A DNA stretch of 64,000 nucleotides. It comes from Papaver somniferum (lineage: Eukaryota > Streptophyta > Magnoliopsida > Ranunculales > Papaveraceae). The stretch spans positions 1,178,001 through 1,242,000 of the forward strand of contig NW_020621936.1 of NCBI RefSeq assembly GCF_003573695.1, in the 5' to 3' direction. Under the pieces are notes generated by a model. That model did no database searches and had not been told where the DNA came from. It saw nothing but the letters and a program-made list of their open reading frames with translations. Below, one piece after another: positions 56,374 to 64,000 of the stretch (position 1 is the first letter of the stretch; every line of letters starts with the position of its first letter). The translations under genes and the position numbers were made by a program.

Positions 56374-57400
56374 TAGTTGTTACCGAAGGTGCAGAGTCAA
56401 AACAAGTTGGCAACAATATGCGTTAAAATGGTAACAACTTAATCCTTACCTTTTTACAATTTCACTAACTGTAGTGATTATAACATGAAAATTTCGAGAA
56501 CTTGCTCGTCTCTTCAAACCTGCAAAGACGAGCAAAAAGAATCATTATTCAAAAAATCAAAACTTGATTTTTATAAAACCGTGAACGACTCACGTAATTC
56601 TCTACTACATGAACATCCACTATCAAATTGTGAAAGTTTCGACATACTTTCAACGATCATTCGAAAAATCAAAATTTGATTTTAACAAAAATTTTGACGT
56701 GAATAACTCACGTAAATAAAAAAATAATGTTTTTCACTCGAACGAACATTCGCCTATGAATCGAGAGTCTTTTTTTGTTTTTTTGTGAAAAATCCGCATA
56801 TTCAAAATAAAGTTTTGTTTTCATAAAAGCTCATAAACAAAATTTTCATCACTACTATTAGACCATATCTTTCTCTCATGCTAGGGATTATTGTTCGTTT
56901 CTCAAACTAACGGACGGACCGACGTCCGTTTCTAAAAGCAAGCTTAATGAGGGGTTTTCCTATTTTTGTGAAATCTCACATATTTTAAAAAATAAAATTT
57001 TGGTTTTTGTGAAAGCTTGTAGACAAAAATTTTATCATTAGACGCAGGTCTATTAAAAAAAATCTCTCTTATGCTAGGGATTATTGTTTATTTCTTAAAC
57101 TAACGAACGAACATCTGTTCCTAAAACAAGGATTTCCTTTTTTGGGCCTGGGCTCATAAACACTAAACCGACCAAAATTAGGCATCCGACCGCCCGTATC
57201 AACGGTGATTCATCTCTTCGTGCTCACGTGATGACACTCTATCATACCACCAGAGTCCTTATCCAAGCATTTGCTTGTACATGATATCATTGGAGCAAAT
57301 CGGGGATTCTGGAAATTCCTTGTACGACTAAGTTTAACTACTTATCTCGTCTACTGGAAAATCACCATCCAATGCTTACTGCGGAACATGATTGTCCCTC
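56374..57400 (+). repeat. TAT-1 3' non-coding region with tandem duplications
   Basis: No coding. A ~193-bp unit recurs (CTAGGGATTATTGTT at 56881 and 57074, with TTTTGTGAAA upstream of each). A looser pair with AAAATCAAAAYTTGATTTT and ACTCACGTAA lies at about 56547-56600 and 56660-56716. It could include the promoter of the antisense frame. Confidence 0.6.
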
Positions 57401-57418
57401 ATTAAGCAGGGGACTTAA
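57401..57418 (+). other. Polypurine tract of TAT-1
   Basis: TTAAGCAGGGGACTTAA directly before the LTR start TGTTGATGGTGG; purine-rich in its centre. Confidence 0.6.
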
Positions 57419-60400
57419 TGTTGATGGTGGATTTTCGAAAAAGGCTAAAATCGTAAAATCATGATACTGCATGTTTCTGACCCGGCTTCAGAAATGTATG
57501 TGAAACTCATATTTTATGATCCGTGAACTATTTCACAATCTCTGACTGAGGGAATATCCTCTCAGAGCTATGATGGATATGTTTCTCGAAAAGCCTCTTA
57601 GCTGAGTTTTCGATGCTCCACACATTTCATCATCACCTCTATATAAAATGAAAATGATTGGGCATCTCCTATACATATTGCATGCTAGTATAGAGCCTAA
57701 CGCCTTCAGAACGTCACACTATCCGTTGTTCCCTGACTATGTAGAGAGAATGTGTATAGAATCTCTTAATGATTGGATGTCTCCTAGACATATTGCATGC
57801 TAGTATAGAGCGCTAACATCTTCAGGACGTCACACTATTTTTTGTTCCTTGACTATACACCCCCTCATAACGAGTATGATGCTTTCATTATCTGATATCT
57901 CGATTCTGCAACTCATAGGTTAATTATAGCGTGTCAAACATTCATCAATTGAATTCCTAGAAGAAAATCTATTCATCTCATTACTCCGTTTCATGAAAAA
58001 TCCTCAGTTGGATTTCATGGATTAGTAATAGATAATCATTTATTTGATTACTATGTTTCATGGTTGATTCTTAGCTGAAATCCATGAGTTAGTAGTAAAT
58101 ATTCACTGATCAGGCATTTGCGCCACCATCGAGTAAGCCCCGAGAAAAAGGTGTAAGTGTACTTAGAAATAATTCACAAACGAACACCCGAGCGCACGAA
58201 AGATCACTCAAAAATATGGACGAACGAGGAAACCTACGCAAAATAGGGAAGAAAAAAAATAATAATAATAAAATAATAAAAAGGCGCCTAAGGGAACCGG
58301 GCCCTCCGTCCAGTCAGTCATGCCGCCGTGGACGGTCCCACACCTCTCCCTTTTATTTTATTATATTTTATTATTTTTCATAATCTCATGAAAACTCCTT
58401 CATTTGAGCAAACTCCCTCGTTTGATCAAAACTCTCAGTTTCTCCATATTTCCTTCACATGATGAAAATAATTAAAAATAAGGAAAGGTGTCACGGGAAC
58501 GGGCCTACTAGTCGGCCGACCATGCCCTAGTCGTATACGGTCCCACACCTTATGATCCCTTATTTTATTATTATTATTTCTTTCATCTCATGAAACTCCT
58601 CCGTTTGAGCAAAACCTTGGTTTTCCATATTTTCTCAAATATTGCTCAAACAGTCAAAGGCCAAAAAGTCAAATGGTCATGACCGACTAGGCTTCTCACG
58701 TAAATATTAATATTTTTAAATATTGGTCGCACGAGCAAAGTTTTACTTGCTCACCCGAGAAAAATTGAGAGTTTCAGTCAAAGATCAAACTCTTCTGAAA
58801 ATCCAATATTTTGCTCGAACGCGCACCAGAAATACCAAAATTTTCAGAATTGAGACACGAACACTATGGACCGATCAAGGTCGATCCTTAGACTTGCAAG
58901 GAGCCGATCCCACACACTTTAACAACTTTTACCTAATTACTCTTTATTGGGTTCAAACTCTTTCCAACAACTGGGAACTTGTTCAATCGACCATCAAGGT
59001 CCGGCTTCATACCCCTTGGTCGGTGGTCCATCATCTCTCCATAATTAGAGGTTTTATTTTCTAATGCTGAGACGAGCACTATTTCCATAAATGATTAAAC
59101 CAACATTTAATCATCTTTTCACCAACTAGTCTACAAATGACATTGGTGCATGCTCACTCGAGCACCTGGACGTTACATGGTCGACCATCCTCTTATGAAG
59201 CCGGTCTCTCTCTCACTCCGTGGTTGATTTTCATAAAATCATCAATTGATCAACAATCAATCAAAATTAGGGTTTTGAATTGAATGTTATGCAAATCATA
59301 ATTGTGAGCAAGTTCAAGTACTAATAAATTTATGTTGATCCAACAATCAACATTTTGATTAATTATATAATATTCGATCGAGCTTCCAATATTTTAAATT
59401 AATATTTTATTTGGTCATGCTACCAATAATCGTTCAAATGAGCAATATTTGCTCAGACTATGAATATTCAGTAATCCATCAAATGAGCAATATTTTCTCA
59501 GATGGGACTAATAATATTATTCAATTATCAACGTTTGATAATTCATTAATCGAGCAATATTCGTTCAGGCGAGAAATATTCGCTCAGACGAGCAATATTT
59601 TCTCAGGCTATATGAATATTTATCATGTTGATTCAATTATCAACATTCATTCGAAAACTATACATATGTACCAGCAGACATATTCAATCCATGTATCATA
59701 GAGCATCCGTCAATCATGCTTGATTCAACAAAACTTAGACTCATCATCTAGTCAAGTCAACAATTGACTAATTAAATACACGTCTGCCTTGCAGACTCCA
59801 CGTTCGTGAGACATCAATCACGTCACATGGGGGATATTAATTAGGGTTTTGGCCTGGCGGCCTATGACACGTGTGTTCTTCCACGATGAGAAATGTGAGT
59901 AAGTCGTGCAAGCAGTTGAGGAAGTTAGCAAAGTAGTGGGTGGACAATCAACCAAGTATGCACGACCTGGAACTGGTTTAATCACTATTTTCCAGTTTCC
60001 CACTCTTTCATTCAAGCAACTGTCACACTTACTGGAGATCAATGTGTCTACATTCTGGCAATATAAATAAGTCTCTGAATTCGCGATAACAGAACAAGCT
60101 AACAATCTCAGATATATGGGAATTACCACAAGAATTCTCATTTAAACAATCACTCTCAATTGAGCAGAATTCAAACTTATTCGAACCCAGCAATTCACTT
60201 GCAAAAACCTACAACACATTCACAATCCTTGATCACCATTGATCTCACACACTTCTCAGCTTCCCTCTTACAGATAGACCCTCTTCCCTCTTTGTGACCG
60301 AATTGATTCTGCAACGTCCATTGTCTTGGTTTAGGCCGGAATCCTACAGATTGATCTCTCGAAACTCAATTCACTCCCGTGCAGTGCATCTGTTTGAGGT

Positions 60401-60490
60401 TAGGCAGTTTGCTCGGTTGAGGAGTCCCCGTCCGCTCAGTCGTCTCTTCATTTTCCCAAAAATCCAGCAAATTGTTTTTCCCCCTCAACA
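57419..60490 (+). repeat. 3' LTR of TAT-1
   Basis: 3072 bp, TGTTGATGGTGGATTTTCG to CCCTCAACA. TATAAATA at 60062-60069. A 115-bp duplication starts GATTGG at 57656 and 57771. Two hairpin-bearing units homologous to the TAT-2 array are at ~58300 and ~58500. Copies of TGAGCAATATTTGCTCA-type inverted repeats lie at 59439-59610. The last 1.39 kb pairs with 14532-15891. Confidence 0.85.
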
Positions 60491-61975
60491 AGAACGTAGC
60501 GCGGAGTAAAAGGTACAAATTTTTTGTGACTTATTTGATACATAAACAGCCCAATGTTATATGCTTTTCTGATAATAAGTATAGACGCTTTGGAACGGTG
60601 CAAATCGAGAACTTCTATAGTGACTAAGAAAATTTCTGTAAGTACATTGGTCTTTTATTTTCTTTTTTTAATAAGAAAAGCCAATAACTTTTGAAAATGA
60701 CTTCATATTTCTGTCAGTTACTATTCATGGACACTAAAATAGCTAATCAGACTCAACACAATGGGATTGAGTTTGTTAGTTGGAGAAGCATAAGACTATT
60801 TAACAAAAAGTCAAACAATCACGAAATACATGCATGGTGAAAATGCTCATATTCATTTTTATTCCATTTCATATAATATGCATGGTGATGTATATGCATT
60901 AAATAAATGGATCGGGAATGTATATATATTGCATCTATTACTCTTTACATTTACTTCCTACTACTCATTCTATGGGTTATGGGAAATTGATTTACAGTCT
61001 CCTTTGATACTGCAGATAGGTTTCAAAAATTTATACGGGGTTCTTAACGCATGAGGATTCAAGCAGATAGGATTCAGAAATTTATGAGGTCTTCAACACG
61101 AGGGTGAATGTGAAACAAAATAAGTGAAGGCTAACGTGGTACTATACAAGTAAGGAGTGTTATTGATATGTAATAGCATTAGCAACGTTTAAGCTTAAAC
61201 CGTTTCTGCTATTTTCCCCCAAAATGGAAAAGGAATTGAATGGTATATTATAGTTCCCATAAGTTAATTATTTCTTTCTTCAACATTTCTTACTATTTTT
61301 GTTTTACTGCTGGAGTTTTATATTGTCACCATTCCGCAATCATTGCAGTGTACACTGTACATAACCACCCAGTTTTACAGAGTTGTACTCTATCCTAAAG
61401 ATGGTGTTTACTCTCAGTAGGTGCACCCATATCGCTTAGGAGTTGAATAAAACTTCAGTTCAATTGGTACCATCCACACTCAGGATTCATAGAAGGTTAC
61501 TTTCTAGTTCTAGACTTAACCACACTTATTTAACCGAACTACGCATAAAGTGTGATATCTTCACTTGATTTCCATATATTCACTTTTTCCGGCAACGCCA
61601 TTTATCTACCACCTTAAAAATTACAAAAACGAAACTGTTAACACTAAAGGGTGGTTATAGTATTTCCCTGGTGCCTTTACTATTTTTTGAACAGTTGTAT
61701 CACCGTCTGCCCTTTTTGGTTATTTGTCGGTGTGTTATCGACTGTCATCTATAACAGTTTTCTATTGCCTATAAAGTCTGTTATATAACAGTTTTGTACT
61801 TTTCGTACGTTTTTTCTCTAATTCGTAATTCTCTAATCAACATCATCAATTTATTCTTTCTTGATTCTTCAATTTTTGTATCTCAAATCTGTCTCTTGAG
61901 TGGCTTCATCATATTTCATTTCTTGATTTTGCTTCTGTACATAATTCTACGATTCACGAACTTTCTTCATCTACA
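60491..61975. other. AT-rich flanking DNA, no gene seen
   Basis: No supported frame. The first 5 bases (AGAAC) are the expected right target duplication of TAT-1. The palindrome CTGTTATATAACAG is at about 61779-61792, with TATAAAG just upstream (about 61770), so the last ~200 bp could be a decayed LTR or leader of the copia fragment that follows. No PBS was found. Confidence 0.5.
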
Positions 61976-63210
61976 ATGGAAAATCCGACTTCATTCATTT
62001 GAATCAATCACATGTATTATTGCTATCAGCTCAAAGATGATAATTTGTTGACTTGGAAATCTCTAATGCTTCCGGTGATTCGAAAGTTTAAGATCATGAA
62101 GTTTCTAGATGGTAGTTATCCTTGTCCTATTTAATATACAAACATTCGAAATGAAAACAATGGATTTGAAACCCCTCTTTCTGAGGGGATGAATGAAGAT
62201 GCATTTATTCTTTTGTGGCTTCACTCAACAATTTCGGATTTTGTGATTGCTTATTTTACTTTACTATGTCTACTTCTTCCCATGAGCTTTGAAAGAATAT
62301 TGAAGAAATATTTGCTCGAGTATCTTCTACTCATTCAATCCAATCGAGAACTAAACTTCTACCGATCAAACAAGGTGATAAAAAATTTTCTTCTCTTATC
62401 AGTGAAACCAAACTTTTATTTGACCAACTTGTCGTTGTTGGTACTAAAGTTACTGATGATGAATTAGTTGTGGTAACTTTATCTACTTTGAACTATGCTT
62501 CTTTTGCAACCTCTATTCGTATATGTTATCCGCTTTTGTCAAGTATTGACTTACATAGCTTACTCTTAAGTGAGGAATCTGTTATCACTGAAAGATCCAA
62601 ATCTTTGGATGTTCATTCTCCTAGTATAGCTTTTACTGCACATATATGTAATTTTTGTGGATCTGGTAGAGGTTTTGGTCGTGGATATCATCATTTTACT
62701 CCTAAAGGTGGTGGACGTATATTCCAACTCTGGAAGAGGTTTTGGTCGTGGTATTCTTCAATCTCCCGCTGGAAAAGTTTCTTCTTGACCTCCTCCTCTG
62801 ACATGTACATCTGGTGACCGACCTATTTGTCAGGTTTGTCAAAAATATGGTCATGATGCTAGTGAATGCTCGAATCGCATCAATTTTACTTATCAATGTC
62901 GATAACCTCATTTAAATATTCAATCCATATGCTTGCTTCTACAAACATTTTTGAGGAAAATCCATGGTATATGGATTCTAGTGCTACCAATGACTTGACA
63001 ACTGATGCTAGTAATATGGATACATCTTGTACTTCTGATTCTGGTAATGAGATTGTTACTACAGCTAAAGGTGGAGGTATGTCCACTCTTAATCAAGGAT
63101 CTTGTACTTTATCTGTTCCATCTCATAACTTTCAATTACAAAACATTCTGCATGTCCTAAATGCATCTCACAATCTCACTTCAGTTCACAAATTTACCAA
63201 GGGCCAATGA
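61976..63210 (+). pseudogene. gag-pro: Decayed Ty1/copia gag-protease fragment
   Basis: From ATG 61976 the frame (TGA at 62000) reads LKDDNLLTWKSLMLPVIRKF and KFLDGSYPCP, the conserved start of copia gag. After a frameshift near 62310 it reads SETKLLFDQLVVVGTKVTDD, then a Gly/Arg-rich part and a perfect zinc knuckle CQVCQKYGHDASEC at about 62832-62875. The open piece 62866-63210 starts the protease with WYMDSSATNDLT (usually DSGATNH; the catalytic Asp is kept, the Gly is Ser) and ends NILHVLNASHNLTSVHKFT. Nothing of integrase or RT follows. Truncated old element; the motifs recall the Ale-type copia branch. Confidence 0.8.
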
Positions 63211-63656
63211 TGTTTGGTACCACAATAGAAGTTAACGAAACACAAAATACCACAACTTAACATAATAGCATTCCATATTCGCCCCCAACAAAACATAGAC
63301 TTTGGGTCGCACATACATAACGATATGGGATCTAGTTTTCGGGCAAGATTGATTTGGGTTATTGGAGATCAGAGTTTTCCAATTTTCAGACATCACTTCA
63401 TTCAGCTCAATCAATAGGTAGGACATGGACGGTTGATCTTTTTTTGATCGATAAAATAGATGGTTGTAGTAATGAAAGAGTATTGATTTGGTCGGTAAGT
63501 TTGTGAGAGAGGGTTTCCAGTAAAAGAGTTTTAATTAGGCTCGTGACTAACAAAAATTGTTTGATATTTATATCTTTTGTCAAATACATGACTAACAAAA
63601 ATTGGATTGCGTTTCCAAGATTATGAATCAGTGTAAATATTTATATTTATGAATGG
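63211..63656. other. Unassigned stretch
   Basis: No supported frame. A direct repeat of GACTAACAAAAATTG occurs near 63545 and 63590. Otherwise featureless. Confidence 0.4.
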
Positions 63657-63917
63657 ATGAGAATGACAGGCCACATGTTCAACACATGCCATGATTTGCG
63701 AATTCTACGGTATTTTCGAGTTGCACGTAGGACTGTGAAGCTTATCATCCCAAAGGAGTGTTTATGGAGGGCACCGAAATGTGAAGAAATTTTAATTTGC
63801 TGTGATGGGGCCTCAGAAGGTAATCCGGGACCTGCTGGCTCGGGTACAGTGGCAAGAAGTAGCAGTTGTGAAGTGCTTGGGGCGTTGAGCATCAGTCTGG
63901 GCTCCACAACTAATTAG
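63657..63917 (+). pseudogene. RNase H-like domain fragment of plant LINE type
   Basis: An open piece of 86 codons. Residues ~44-62 (EEILICCDGASEGNPGPAG) carry the first strand and catalytic Asp of the RNase H fold (DGASxGNPGPAG), followed by SGTVAR and LGALSISLGSTTN. In plants this form is typical of the C-terminal RNase H domain of LINE elements and of small host genes derived from them. It stops at TAG 63915-63917, before the remaining catalytic acids, and no LINE reverse transcriptase lies upstream, so it is a fragment. Confidence 0.7.
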
Positions 63918-64000
63918 CAGATTGGAATGTGCAAAATAAACCTGTCACTTTGTATTTTCATGTGCAATATTAGCTAATCACTTCGTACTTTCGTAATAAT

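Larger units (their letters stand above)
14532..60490 (+). mobile_element. TAT-1: Tat-like Ty3/gypsy element, outermost host of the stack
   Basis: The visible part runs from within the 5' LTR to the end of the 3' LTR. Own sequence: 14532-17479 (5' LTR part, PBS, gag), 49516-51493 (protease and unknown segment) and 54826-60490 (antisense frame, non-coding, PPT, 3' LTR). The gag pattern LYDGTSNAREHASRLLESL..AYTWYNN..W.EMV.AFYRKYF, the spacer motif FINHPKSDYN and the protease motif LIDAGTVINIVP fit the Tat lineage, as does an antisense frame ahead of the 3' LTR, known in this lineage from maize Grande. No reverse transcriptase, RNase H or integrase is recognisable. It is heavily mutated, so it is the oldest layer. 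The right-hand duplication would be AGAAC (60491-60495); its partner is off-window. Confidence 0.75.

Noticed and set aside
58723..59064. 113-codon + frame in the TAT-1 3' LTR
   Set aside because: Not preserved in the partner LTR and no recognisable motif.
61779..61792. Palindrome CTGTTATATAACAG as an LTR end or operator
   Set aside because: No partner copy, PBS or duplication was found; kept only as a remark.

Overview
The window looks like plant nuclear intergenic DNA, probably from a dicot with a repeat-rich genome; the species cannot be fixed from the sequence. I find no intact host gene, rRNA, tRNA or CRISPR array. About 60 of the 64 kb is a nested stack of LTR retrotransposons. It can be unpicked because most insertions keep both LTRs, a primer-binding site (PBS), a polypurine tract (PPT) and matching 5-bp target-site duplications (TSDs). 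I name the elements here for cross-reference.

Layout. TAT-1 is a Tat-like Ty3/gypsy element on the + strand and the host of most others. Its 5' LTR enters from the left, is visible at 14532-15891, and its 3' LTR is 57419-60490. Inside the 5' LTR lies TAT-2, a minus-oriented LTR of the same family (3579-5547 plus 14369-14531). TAT-2 is itself hit by two Athila-type elements: ATH-1 (1-3578, + strand, only its 3' part in view) and ATH-2 (5548-14363, minus strand, TSD AGAGA). The gag of TAT-1 is split by SIR-1 (17480-49515, TSD TGAAG), a SIRE/Maximus-like copia element. SIR-1 holds two further insertions. COP-1 (19970-26105, TSD GGTAT) sits in its PBS and contains a Tat-family solo LTR, TAT-3 (21249-23508). 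SIR-2 (26943-44334, TSD CAATT, minus strand) contains ATH-3 (36082-43715, TSD AACAC, minus strand), whose two LTRs are almost identical. A chromovirus-like solo LTR, CHR-1 (51494-54825, TSD AGTAT), lies in the 3' half of TAT-1. Nesting is four levels deep twice: TAT-1 > SIR-1 > SIR-2 > ATH-3 and TAT-1 > SIR-1 > COP-1 > TAT-3.

Coding content. No reverse transcriptase or integrase is recognisable in any of these elements. ATH-2 has a broken gag and a protease fused to an unfamiliar C-terminal domain. SIR-1 and SIR-2 keep only gag-like frames. COP-1 carries an unfamiliar protein with a repeated VFDRGK motif. TAT-1 keeps broken gag and protease plus an antisense frame near its 3' LTR. All therefore look non-autonomous, or too decayed to move alone; a family member could have been mobilised only by proteins from elsewhere.

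Right flank. From 60491 to the end is AT-rich DNA with a decayed copia gag-protease fragment (61976-63210) and an RNase H-like fragment of plant LINE type (63657-63917).

The most notable signals are non-coding. One 18-nt hairpin plus purine tract is shared by three divergent Athila-type elements, and the SIRE-type elements have an analogous but unrelated hairpin-PPT unit. Tat-family LTRs carry ~200-bp tandem repeats whose hairpin stems show compensatory base changes. All alignments, repeat periods and lineage calls were made by eye.
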